A stretch of 64,000 nt of DNA from contig JAIRVP010000015.1 in NCBI GenBank assembly GCA_031253835.1, positions 182,762 through 246,761 of the forward strand, in the 5' to 3' direction. Every line of letters starts with the position of its first letter. The first letter of the stretch is position 1. Source of the DNA: Burkholderia sp. GTDB taxonomy: Bacteria > Pseudomonadota > Gammaproteobacteria > Burkholderiales > Burkholderiaceae. Shown here piece after piece: positions 56,730-64,000 of this stretch. Below the pieces are notes generated by a model that worked only from the letters and a program-made list of their open reading frames with translations, was not told the origin of the DNA and searched no databases. A program made the translations under genes and the position numbers.

Positions 56730-58280
56730 ATGTTGATTGCACCGTACGCGAACGAGCCGTTCGACCTCTTTGACACCGACGCCGCCGTCGCAGAAATGCG
56801 CGGTGCGCTCGACAAGGTGCGTACCCGCTTTGGCGAGACGTATCCTCTGATCATTAATGGCGAACGCGTCATGACGGACGACAAGCTCGTCTCGACGAAC
56901 CCGTCGAACCCGGCAGAAATCGTCGGTTACTCGGCGACGGCAACGCAGCAGCACGCCGATGCGGCACTCGATGCGGCATGGAAGGCGTTCGAATCGTGGA
57001 AACGCTGGACGCAAGAAGATCGCTCGCGCGTGATGCTGAAGGCGGCAGCGATCATGCGTCGCCGCAAGCGCGAGCTCGAAGCATGGCTCGTCTACGAGAT
57101 CGGCAAGAACTATGTCGAGGCAAGCGCTGAAGTCGCAGAGATGATCGACTTCACCGAGTACTACGCACGACAGGCGCTGACTCACGTCGGTGGACTGGGT
57201 TCGCTGATCCACTATTCGGGCGAGGAGAACGAGAGCTTCTACATTCCGCTCGGCGCCGGCGTGACGATTTCTCCGTGGAACTTCCCGATGGCCCTGATGA
57301 CGGGGATGACCGTTGGGGCGATCGTCGTCGGCAACACGGTCGTGTGCAAGCCGGCGGAGGACACGGTCGTGTCGCTGTCGAAGGTCTTCGACATCTTCGA
57401 GGAAGCTGGCCTGCCGCCGGGCGTCGTTAACTATCTGCCTGGCAATGGTCGCGATGTGGGCTCGTATCTCGTCGCACATCCGCGTACCCGGTTCGTCAAC
57501 TTTACGGGCTCTCTCGCGACCGGTGCGGCAATCAACGAGTCCGCCGCGAAGCTCGCACCAGGCCAGAAGTGGTTCAAGCGCGTATTCCTCGAACTCGGGG
57601 GCAAGGACGGCATCCTGGTCGACGAGACCGCCAACTTGGACGATGCTGCAACCGGTGTCATTCAGGCCGCGTTCGGCTATTCGGGTCAAAAGTGCTCCGC
57701 GTGCTCGCGCTTGATCGTCGTGGACTCGGTCTACGATGCGCTGATCGAACGCGTGATCGAGCGCACGAAGAAGCTCGTGGTTGACGAAGCGAAGAACAAC
57801 CCGAATCTCGGCCCGGTGTGCAACGAGATGCAATACAAGAAAGTTCAGTCGTACATCGATATCGGGCGCGGCGAAGGCAAGCTGCTGACGGGCGGCAAAG
57901 TGGTGGACGCACCCGGCTATCTCATCGAACCGACGATCATCGGCGACGTGTCGCCGACCGCACGCATTTCGCAGGAAGAAGTGTTCGGTCCGTTCGTTGC
58001 GGCCATCCGCGTGAAGGACTTCGCAGAAGGGCTGAAGGTTGCGAACAACACGGTTTACGGTCTGACCGGCGCGTTGTTCTCGAACGACCGCGAGCGCATC
58101 GAGATCGCTCGCCGCGAGTTCCATGTCGGCAACCTGTACTTCAACCGCAAATGCACAGGCGCGCTCGTTGGGATCCAGCCGTTCGGCGGTTTCAATCTCA
58201 CTGGTACCGACACGAAGACCGGTGGTCCGGACTACCTGCTTCAGTTCATGCAGATCAAGGCTGTGGCTGAGCGTCTGTAA
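56730..58280 (+). CDS. Aldehyde dehydrogenase, L-glutamate-semialdehyde (P5C) dehydrogenase type
   Basis: The 516-residue enzyme resembles RocA/PutA-type 1-pyrroline-5-carboxylate dehydrogenases: PLIINGERV, then [37 protein letters not shown] (Glu) and [15 protein letters not shown] (catalytic Cys). The end reads [15 protein letters not shown] as in that group. It oxidises glutamate-5-semialdehyde or a similar amino-semialdehyde. In this cluster a related C5 aldehyde is likely. A terminator follows, so the aminotransferase has its own start. Confidence 0.9.
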   Translation: MLIAPYANEPFDLFDTDAAVAEMRGALDKVRTRFGETYPLIINGERVMTDDKLVSTNPSNPAEIVGYSATATQQHADAALDAAWKAFESWKRWTQEDRSRVMLKAAAIMRRRKRELEAWLVYEIGKNYVEASAEVAEMIDFTEYYARQALTHVGGLGSLIHYSGEENESFYIPLGAGVTISPWNFPMALMTGMTVGAIVVGNTVVCKPAEDTVVSLSKVFDIFEEAGLPPGVVNYLPGNGRDVGSYLVAHPRTRFVNFTGSLATGAAINESAAKLAPGQKWFKRVFLELGGKDGILVDETANLDDAATGVIQAAFGYSGQKCSACSRLIVVDSVYDALIERVIERTKKLVVDEAKNNPNLGPVCNEMQYKKVQSYIDIGRGEGKLLTGGKVVDAPGYLIEPTIIGDVSPTARISQEEVFGPFVAAIRVKDFAEGLKVANNTVYGLTGALFSNDRERIEIARREFHVGNLYFNRKCTGALVGIQPFGGFNLTGTDTKTGGPDYLLQFMQIKAVAERL

Positions 58281-58290
58281 GTTTGATGTC

Positions 58291-58329
58291 CCGGTCCGGC
58301 GTACGTCCATGCGCCGGGCCGGTTTTTTT
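58291..58329 (+). terminator. Rho-independent terminator after the P5C-dehydrogenase-like gene
   Basis: An 11-bp stem with one wobble (58291-58301 with 58312-58322) is followed by seven T at 58323-58329, 11 bases after the stop. Confidence 0.9.
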
Positions 58330-58347
58330 CCGGACCTGACAACCTAA

Positions 58348-59553
58348 ATGAACATCATTGCGGACAGAATCGGGCGGATCGCGCCCGCGGAGACGATGGC
58401 GATGGCCGCGCGGGCAGCGGAGCTGCGCCGGGCCGGGCGGAACGTGATATCGCTGTCGCAGGGCGAGCCGGATTTTCCGACTCCCGAGAACATCCAGGAG
58501 GCAGCCATTCGGGCAATGCGCAGCGGCAAGACGCGCTACACCGAAGCGGCGGGCATCCCGGAGTTGCGCGAGGCAATTGCGGCAAAGCTCGCGAACGACA
58601 ATGGCCTAATCTATCCGGTCGCTGGTATCAGCGTGTCGTCGGGGGCTAAACAGGCGATCTTCGCGGCGTTCTTTGCGTCGCTGAACGTTGGTGACGAAGT
58701 GATTGTGCCGACACCCTGTTGGGTGTCCTACCCCGAGATCGTGAAGATGTCGGGCGGTACGCCGGTTTGTGTCCCATGCCCGGAAACTGCAGGCTTTAAG
58801 CTCACGGCGGCACAACTCGAAGCCGCCATTACACCGCGCACCAAGTGGTTGATGCTGAATTCGCCGTCCAATCCGACAGGTGCCGTGTATTCGCGTGACG
58901 AACTGGTGTCTCTCGCCGAAGTGCTGCGTCGGCACCCGCATGTCTGGGTGCTGTCGGACGACATCTACGAGAAGCTGATTTATATCGACACCCCGTTCAA
59001 CAACATCCTGAACGTCGCCCCTGATCTTTACGAGCGCACGCTTCTCATCAACGGTGTGTCGAAGGTGTATGCGATGACGGGGTGGCGTATCGGCTACGCA
59101 GCGGGACCTACGCAGCTCATCAAAGCGATGAATCTCGTGCAGGGGCAGATCGTCACGAGCGCTACGTCCATCGCGCAGTACGCATCTGTTGAGGCGCTCA
59201 CCGGTAGTCAGGTGTTTGTCGAGACTTCGCTACGCGCATTCAACCAGCGGCGCAAGCAGGTCGTCGAAGCGTTGCGTCGCATTCCCGGGCTGCAATGCCG
59301 CGAGCCGGAGGGGGCGTTCTATGCGTTCGTTGGCTGCCAGGAATTGATCGGGCGGCGTACATTGTCCGGGGAGCGCATCGAAAGCGACCAGGATTTCGTC
59401 CGATACCTGCTGGACAATGCCAATGTTGCAGTCGTCTCCGGGACAGGGTTCCTGCTTTCTCCGTATTTCAGGCTGTCATATGCCGCATCCGTCGAGCAGC
59501 TGGAAGAAGCGCTCCAGCGTATCGAGGCGGCATGCGCGAAGCTGCTGGCTTGA
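58348..59553 (+). CDS. Class I aminotransferase (aspartate aminotransferase family)
   Basis: The 401-residue PLP enzyme has the N-terminal VISLSQGEPDFPTPENI, then LNSPSNPTGAVYS (substrate Asn), VLSDDIYEKLIY and the PLP Lys in LLINGVSKVYAMTGWRIGYA. The C-terminal Arg is in PYFRLSYAAS. It removes the amino group from a dicarboxylic or neutral amino acid to a 2-oxo acid. It is followed by a DAO-type oxidase gene 47 bases downstream. Confidence 0.93.
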   Translation: MNIIADRIGRIAPAETMAMAARAAELRRAGRNVISLSQGEPDFPTPENIQEAAIRAMRSGKTRYTEAAGIPELREAIAAKLANDNGLIYPVAGISVSSGAKQAIFAAFFASLNVGDEVIVPTPCWVSYPEIVKMSGGTPVCVPCPETAGFKLTAAQLEAAITPRTKWLMLNSPSNPTGAVYSRDELVSLAEVLRRHPHVWVLSDDIYEKLIYIDTPFNNILNVAPDLYERTLLINGVSKVYAMTGWRIGYAAGPTQLIKAMNLVQGQIVTSATSIAQYASVEALTGSQVFVETSLRAFNQRRKQVVEALRRIPGLQCREPEGAFYAFVGCQELIGRRTLSGERIESDQDFVRYLLDNANVAVVSGTGFLLSPYFRLSYAASVEQLEEALQRIEAACAKLLA

Positions 59554-59600
59554 ATTCGATCTGACGCATCGAACCACGACGCATCACCAAGAGGCATGTC

Positions 59601-60764
59601 ATGAGCGAAAGAATCGTCATTACCGGTGGCGGCGGTATCGGGTGTTCCATCGCCTACTTCCTGACCCAGCAGGGTCGCACGGATCGTGAGATCTGGGTTA
59701 TCGAACGTGATCCGACATACAGGATTGCATCGTCGGCGCTGTCGGCCAGCTCGATCCGTCAACAGTTCTCGACACCGTCCTGCATCCAGCTGTCGCGATT
59801 CGGCTACGAATTCATGCGTTCGATTGAACGCGACAAGGAGCGGTTCGGCGCAGGCGTCGATCTGACCGACTGCGGCTATCTGTTCGTTGGTACGTCCGAG
59901 CAGGCGCCCGTGCTGCGCAAGCGAACTGCGCTGGCGCGGTCGATGGGCGTCGCCATTGCCGAGCGATCGCCGGAGGAACTGGTTGCACGCTATCCGTGGT
60001 TGAACGTCAGCGATCTCGCGTATGCAGCAGAGGGCTTGTCCGGAGAAGGCTGGTTCGACGGATACAGTCTGATGCAGTGGTATCGCAATCGGGCACGTGA
60101 GGCTGGCGTCCAGTTCGTAACAGGCGACGCGGCGGCATACCGGACGGCCGGCAATCGCATCACGCATGTCGAATTGACCGATGGTCGTCTGATTGCCGGG
60201 GATCAATTCGTCAATGCGGGCGGTGCGTGGTCATCGAAGCTCGCGAGCACGGTCGGAATCGACCTACCTATTCGACCGCGCCGACGTTGCGCATTTGTTG
60301 TGTCCTGTCCGACCGCAATACCGGACCTCCCGATTTTGATCGACACCTCGGGCATCTATCTGAGGCGGGAGCAAGATCACTTCCTGTGCATTGTGTCGCC
60401 GTCGGCCGAGAATGATCTCGACGACTTGCCGCTAGACGTCAACTTCGCGGAGTTCGACGACATTATCTGGCCGACACTCGCGGAACGGATCCCGGCTTTC
60501 GAAGCGCTACGTGTCGAACATGCGTGGGCTGGCTACTACGAATACAACGTGCTCGATCACAACGGCCTCGTCGGTCAAAGTGGCCCGGAGAATTCGTTCG
60601 TTGCCGCGGGATTCAGTGGTCACGGAATGATGCATAGCCCCGGCGTCGGCCGTGGCATAGCGGAACTTCTGTCGTTCGGTGAGTACCAGACGATCGACCT
60701 GACTCCGCTGTCGGCCGATCGAATCGTTACCGGAAATCTGGTAGTCGAGGAGGCTGTTTATTGA
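59601..60764 (+). CDS. FAD-dependent oxidoreductase, DAO family
   Basis: The 387-residue flavoenzyme has the dinucleotide motif ITGGGGIGCSIAYFL at residues 6-20 and the DAO-type C-terminus FVAAGFSGHGMMHSPGVGRGIAELL. The family includes D-amino-acid, sarcosine and glycine oxidases. It likely oxidises an amino or N-alkylamino acid as a second way into the pathway, or a D-isomer. AAGAGG precedes the ATG. It is convergent with the AraC-type gene. Confidence 0.9.
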   Translation: MSERIVITGGGGIGCSIAYFLTQQGRTDREIWVIERDPTYRIASSALSASSIRQQFSTPSCIQLSRFGYEFMRSIERDKERFGAGVDLTDCGYLFVGTSEQAPVLRKRTALARSMGVAIAERSPEELVARYPWLNVSDLAYAAEGLSGEGWFDGYSLMQWYRNRAREAGVQFVTGDAAAYRTAGNRITHVELTDGRLIAGDQFVNAGGAWSSKLASTVGIDLPIRPRRRCAFVVSCPTAIPDLPILIDTSGIYLRREQDHFLCIVSPSAENDLDDLPLDVNFAEFDDIIWPTLAERIPAFEALRVEHAWAGYYEYNVLDHNGLVGQSGPENSFVAAGFSGHGMMHSPGVGRGIAELLSFGEYQTIDLTPLSADRIVTGNLVVEEAVY

Positions 60765-60851
60765 GCGTGGCCGGATCACGCTCGAGGCGCGCGCGCCGGT
60801 CGCCCTTGTGGTGTCCGGCGCGTTCTCTTTGGGGCCGTGATCTTGTTGCCG

Positions 60852-61616
60852 TCAAGCCGGGTGAAGGCCACGTCCGCGGGCGTCGCGATACTGCCGCGGG
60901 GTCAGGTGCGTGGCAAGTTTGAACTGGCGCGTAAACGCGCTATGGTCCGCGTAACCGCAACTGGCTGCGATGTCGGTAATGCTGTGATCAGTGGTTTCGA
61001 GCAGCTTGCATGCGTGATCGATTCGCATCTTCATCAGTAGCTGCTTCGGCGTCAGGTGGAACACTTCGCGGGTCAGGCGCTCGAGTGTGTCGACCGAGAT
61101 CGAGGCATGATCGGCCGCCTCCGTGATGAGGATGTTCTGGCTCAAGTGCTGTTCCAGATAGGCAAGAAAGTCGAAGAGTCGACGGTATCCGTGATGCCGT
61201 TCATCGGGTCGCGGCAGGTCGCGGGAGACGCCGATCATGCCGATGCCGCTTTCATTCTCGTCGATGATTGGAAACTTCGAACTGAGGCACCAGTATTTGT
61301 GACCGATGCCAGTCGAGTACAGACGAAGTCGATCAACGATCGGCGACTTGTTTTCGATGACGGACAAGTCTTGTGCGACGGTGCTCGCGCCGGTTACGGG
61401 AAAGAGTTGATCTGCTGTCTTGCCGATGACGTCATCACGTGCAAGGCCGCTTCGATCGATCAGCGTCTGGTTGACTGACAGATAGCGCGCACGGGCATCC
61501 TTGACGTAATAGAGAACGTCGGGGAGGCAGTCGAAGACTCGCTCCAGCAACTCCGGATGGCGATCCAACTGTCTGATTAGCGCGACGAGCATGTCTTTGT
61601 CGGTTTGGGACGGCAT
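60852..61616 (-). CDS. PAS-AraC family transcriptional regulator
   Basis: The 254-residue protein has an N-terminal PAS domain (about residues 20-135: VFDCLPDVLYYVKDARARYLSVNQ, with GKTADQLFP) and a C-terminal AraC helix-turn-helix pair (about 155-250: ITDIAASCGYADHSAFTRQF). The start is at MPSQTDKDMLV (61616). The PAS part suggests sensing of a small ligand. It faces the decarboxylase genes, which lie upstream on the same strand behind a terminator. Confidence 0.9.
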   Translation of the reverse strand: MPSQTDKDMLVALIRQLDRHPELLERVFDCLPDVLYYVKDARARYLSVNQTLIDRSGLARDDVIGKTADQLFPVTGASTVAQDLSVIENKSPIVDRLRLYSTGIGHKYWCLSSKFPIIDENESGIGMIGVSRDLPRPDERHHGYRRLFDFLAYLEQHLSQNILITEAADHASISVDTLERLTREVFHLTPKQLLMKMRIDHACKLLETTDHSITDIAASCGYADHSAFTRQFKLATHLTPRQYRDARGRGLHPA

Positions 61617-61683
61617 GCGGACTCTGGACAAAAAGGGAACCAGATGCCGATTGTACCGGGAGGATAGATGACGTCCAGGAATG

Positions 61684-61713
61684 GAAAAAGGGTTCCGCGG
61701 TGGGCGGAACCCT
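61684..61713 (-). terminator. Rho-independent terminator after the decarboxylase genes
   Basis: On the minus strand a perfect 10-bp stem (61689-61698 with 61704-61713) with a 5-base loop is followed by five T (AAAAA at 61684-61688). It ends the two-gene decarboxylase unit before the AraC gene. Confidence 0.9.
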
Positions 61714-61744
61714 TCGTGCATGGCGATCTGCCGGCGTAGAGCCC

Positions 61745-62350
61745 TTATTGGCTTGCGTGTGCGGCGGACCCGAGCAGCGCCTCGCGGAAGCGGCTGCGCA
61801 GATAAGGGCCGTCGCGCGGCGGCAGACACGTCGGGGCGGGATCAGTGCTGACCTTGACGGTTGCGAGTACCGGACCGTCACCATTCAGAATGGTATCGAC
61901 GAAATCGTCGAGTTGTGCTTCCGTCGTGATCGTGTGCGCGTTCTCGATGCAGGCTGCCCGTGCGACAGCCGTGACATCGACGCCTCGTCCAGCGTGTGCG
62001 GGCTGCATGCCGGTTTCGGCATAGTGACCGTTGTCGATCACGACGATTGACAGATTGGACGGGCGATCGACGCCGACGGTCGCCAGCGAGCCGAGGCCCA
62101 TCATCATTTCACCATCGCCGACGAACACCACGACACGCTTGGACGGTTGTGCACGTGCGATGCCGAGCCCGAAAGTCACGGCGCCACCCATTGCACCCCA
62201 GAGATAGAAGTTTTGCGGCGTGTCGCCGGCGGCGGCAACGTCAAAGGTCGGATTGCCGAGGCTGGTGACGGCCAGTACGCGATCCGCGCGATCGCGGAGG
62301 ATGCGTTGAACGGCCGTTCGGCGGTTCAGGGGAGTGGTCTGTTGCGTCAT
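61745..62350 (-). CDS. Thiamine-diphosphate 2-oxoacid decarboxylase, ComE-like subunit
   Basis: The 201-residue subunit carries the thiamine-diphosphate motif FVGDGEMMMGLGSLATVGV (about residues 80-98), ending with NLSIVVIDNGHYAETG. The GDG motif and the following Asn bind magnesium and diphosphate. Together with the upstream gene it matches the beta and alpha parts of sulfopyruvate/phosphonopyruvate decarboxylases. The start is at MTQQTTPLNRR, 8 bases after the alpha gene. No sulfoacetaldehyde acetyltransferase (xsc) is near, so sulfonate use is not indicated. Confidence 0.85.
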   Translation of the reverse strand: MTQQTTPLNRRTAVQRILRDRADRVLAVTSLGNPTFDVAAAGDTPQNFYLWGAMGGAVTFGLGIARAQPSKRVVVFVGDGEMMMGLGSLATVGVDRPSNLSIVVIDNGHYAETGMQPAHAGRGVDVTAVARAACIENAHTITTEAQLDDFVDTILNGDGPVLATVKVSTDPAPTCLPPRDGPYLRSRFREALLGSAAHASQ

Positions 62351-62358
62351 GTCGATGC

Positions 62359-62874
62359 TCACTTTTTGAAGTTCTTCGTGCCGATCACACGCTGGCCGAT
62401 CAGTACGGCCACCATACGCGACGTATTGAATGCGAAATTCAGCGCCGCCTGGACGGTCGGGGCAACTTCTTCGGCATCGTCCGCGCGATACACATAGACA
62501 CCGGCGGATTCCAGGGCTTCCTGGGTCGATTTGCCCATCGCGACCTGCCACGGGTTGAACTCGCCCCACTCACCGCGCATCGTGACGAGCATCAGAATCG
62601 GCATTCGGCACTCGTGCTGTAGCGACAGCATGTTGATGCAGTTGCCGACGCCGCTCGATTGCAGCAGTAGTACGCCGCGTTGTCCGCCGACCCAGGCGCC
62701 ACCCATCATGGCAACGCCTTCTTCTTCGGTGGTCAGGGATACGGCGTGAATGTCGGAATCGCCTTCGCAAAGCTCGATGAGGCGCTTGTGGCCAGCGTCG
62801 GGCACGTACGCGACCTGGCGTACGTCGGAGGATTTGAAATGCTCAAAGATGGTATCGGGCCAGTTAGCTGACAT
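62359..62874 (-). CDS. Thiamine-diphosphate 2-oxoacid decarboxylase, ComD-like subunit
   Basis: The 171-residue subunit has the pyrimidine-binding half, with the activating Glu in SLTTEEEGVAMMGGAWVGG and a LLLQSSGVGNCINML loop. It pairs with the ComE-like subunit to decarboxylate a 2-oxo acid to an aldehyde. The start at MSANWPDTIFEHF gives the usual subunit length. It is the first gene of the leftward pair and diverges from etfB. Confidence 0.85.
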   Translation of the reverse strand: MSANWPDTIFEHFKSSDVRQVAYVPDAGHKRLIELCEGDSDIHAVSLTTEEEGVAMMGGAWVGGQRGVLLLQSSGVGNCINMLSLQHECRMPILMLVTMRGEWGEFNPWQVAMGKSTQEALESAGVYVYRADDAEEVAPTVQAALNFAFNTSRMVAVLIGQRVIGTKNFKK

Positions 62875-63175
62875 GATGGGCTGGACGGTTGACGTCGAGA
62901 GTAGATAAAGGGATATCGCGTGACCGGCATGCGCCGATATGCACGGCGTTTGCGGATGAGACAAGCGTGCCGTAGCAATAACCCAAACTCAATTTGCGAT
63001 TGCGTAATGGGCGTTTAACCTCCCGTTAACGTGGGGGAACTCGCCGTTTGGCAAGCTTCGGACGTACGTTGGATCGACGAATTCGAAGGGTTTGAAGGCC
63101 CTGTTTCAGAATCTTGAATTCCAGCAGGATCGTTCGATATGCAAACTGCTGACCAGAATCTTTCGAGGACATGTG
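62875..63175. other. Divergent intergenic region
   Basis: The 301 bases between the decarboxylase and etfB genes hold no gene. Both promoters should lie here. No clear operator was recognised, and the AAATTCCGCAAAAT motif is absent. Confidence 0.6.
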
Positions 63176-63925
63176 ATGAAAATTCTGGTGCCAGTGAAAA
63201 GAGTGGTCGATTACAACGTGAAGGTCCGCGTGAAGTCGGACAACACGGGCGTCGACATCGCGAACGTGAAGATGTCGATGAACCCGTTCGACGAAATCGC
63301 GGTGGAAGAAGCGGTGCGCCTGAAGGAAGCGGGCGTGGCGACCGAAGTGATCGCGGTGTCGGTCGGTGTGGCGCAAGCGCAGGAAACGCTGCGTACGGCG
63401 CTGGCGATCGGCGCGGATCGCGCGATCCTCGTCGAGTCGAACGACAGCGTCGAGCCGCTGGCCGTCGCGAAGATCCTGAAGGCGCTGGTCGACAAGGAGC
63501 AGCCGCAGCTGGTGATCCTCGGCAAGCAGGCGATCGACGACGATTCGAACCAGACGGGCCAGATGCTGGCCGCGCTGGCAGGCCTGCCGCAAGCGACGTT
63601 CGCGTCGAAGGTGATGATTGCAGACGGCAAGGCAACCGTTGCACGTGAAGTCGACGGCGGCGCGGAAACGCTGTCGCTGACGCTGCCGGCAGTGGTCACG
63701 ACCGACCTGCGCCTGAACGAGCCGCGCTACGTGACGCTGCCGAACATCATGAAGGCGAAGAAGAAGCCGCTGGAAACGGTGAAGCCGGAAGACCTGGGCG
63801 TGGACGTCGCGCCGCGTCTGAAGACGCTGAAGGTGGTCGAGCCGCCGAAGCGTGCAGCCGGCGTGAAGGTGCCGGACGTGAAGACGCTGGTCGAGAAGCT
63901 GAAGACCGAAGCCAAGGTGCTGTAA
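63176..63925 (+). CDS. etfB: Electron transfer flavoprotein beta subunit
   Basis: The 249-residue subunit has [19 protein letters not shown], the FAD/AMP-site [10 protein letters not shown], and [24 protein letters not shown]. The C-terminal recognition loop is [21 protein letters not shown] carries electrons from acyl-CoA dehydrogenases to the quinone pool through ETF-QO. Start ATG 63176 lies behind CGAGGA; the frame runs open upstream. It is high in G+C like the backbone. It would serve the acyl-CoA dehydrogenase at 53357. Confidence 0.96.
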   Translation: MKILVPVKRVVDYNVKVRVKSDNTGVDIANVKMSMNPFDEIAVEEAVRLKEAGVATEVIAVSVGVAQAQETLRTALAIGADRAILVESNDSVEPLAVAKILKALVDKEQPQLVILGKQAIDDDSNQTGQMLAALAGLPQATFASKVMIADGKATVAREVDGGAETLSLTLPAVVTTDLRLNEPRYVTLPNIMKAKKKPLETVKPEDLGVDVAPRLKTLKVVEPPKRAAGVKVPDVKTLVEKLKTEAKVL

Positions 63926-63941
63926 GAGGGAGCGGAAAGAA

Positions 63942-64000
63942 ATGACGATTCTGGTGATTGCAGAACACGACAACGCGTCGATCAAGGCCGCGACGCTGAA
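63942..64000 (+). CDS. etfA: Electron transfer flavoprotein alpha subunit, 5' end
   Basis: ATG 63942 behind AGAGGGAGCGGAA opens MTILVIAEHDNASIKAATL up to the window edge. This is the usual N-terminus of EtfA in Burkholderia. It lies 16 bases after etfB, so the two form one operon. Confidence 0.9.
   Translation, partial: MTILVIAEHDNASIKAATL

Noticed and set aside
61745..62874. Taurine/sulfolactate pathway as the role of the ComDE-like pair
   Set aside because: No xsc, pta, sulfonate transporter or sulfolactate dehydrogenase gene is present; neighbours point to carbon acids.

Overview
The window looks like primary-chromosome DNA of a Burkholderia species, most likely of the Burkholderia cepacia complex. 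The codons strongly favour G or C in the third position. The gene orders carB-greA, rlmE-ftsH-folP-glmM and pstSCAB-phoU-phoB-phoR with ppk and ppx are typical Burkholderiales backbone. The species call is an inference from gene content, not from a search.

Positions 1-30257 are backbone. They hold the end of carB, greA, a DUF4149 membrane protein, a YhbY RNA-binding protein, rlmE, ftsH, folP and glmM. The complete phosphate regulon follows: pstS, pstC, pstA, pstB, phoU, phoB and phoR, with ppk and ppx diverging beside it. PHO-box-like repeats precede pstS and ppk. After that come small envelope and metabolic genes (SixA-like phosphatase, OlsB-like N-acyltransferase, MATE exporter, acyl-CoA ligase, NlpD-like lipoprotein, aldose epimerase, uppP), several very small genes, tRNA-Pro(TGG) and tRNA-Arg(TCT).

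Positions 30258-40918, directly after tRNA-Arg, form an AT-richer, decayed genomic island with no integrase left in view. It carries a trypsin-like protein followed by a DUF5677-like protein, two divergent paralogues of unknown function facing an XRE regulator, and a TraK-like/TraL-like pair with an IncP-type nic-like sequence upstream. It also carries a DUF932 gene with a very large inverted repeat beside it. Remnants of a parvulin isomerase, a VapB-type antitoxin, an IS21-family element and a LysE-type exporter lie among these.

Positions 40919-62874 are a catabolic block. A branched-chain/amino-acid type ABC importer (five liv-like genes), a flavodoxin-fold oxidoreductase, a VOC protein and a hotdog thioesterase read right. 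An itaconate-type operon reads left: LysR, itaconyl/mesaconyl-CoA hydratase, acyl-CoA dehydrogenase, class III CoA-transferase, MmgE/PrpD protein, citramalyl-CoA lyase, aldehyde dehydrogenase. A second aldehyde dehydrogenase, an aminotransferase and a DAO-type flavoenzyme read right. A PAS-AraC regulator and a two-subunit thiamine-diphosphate 2-oxoacid decarboxylase read left. Read together they suggest uptake, deamination, decarboxylation and oxidation of an amino acid to a C5 dicarboxylate, which the CoA-dependent steps would split to pyruvate and acetyl-CoA. My proposed substrate is 4-methyleneglutamate or 4-methylglutamate, and this is inference.

Positions 63176-64000 return to backbone with etfB and the start of etfA. 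The whole stretch between tRNA-Arg and etfB may therefore be accessory.
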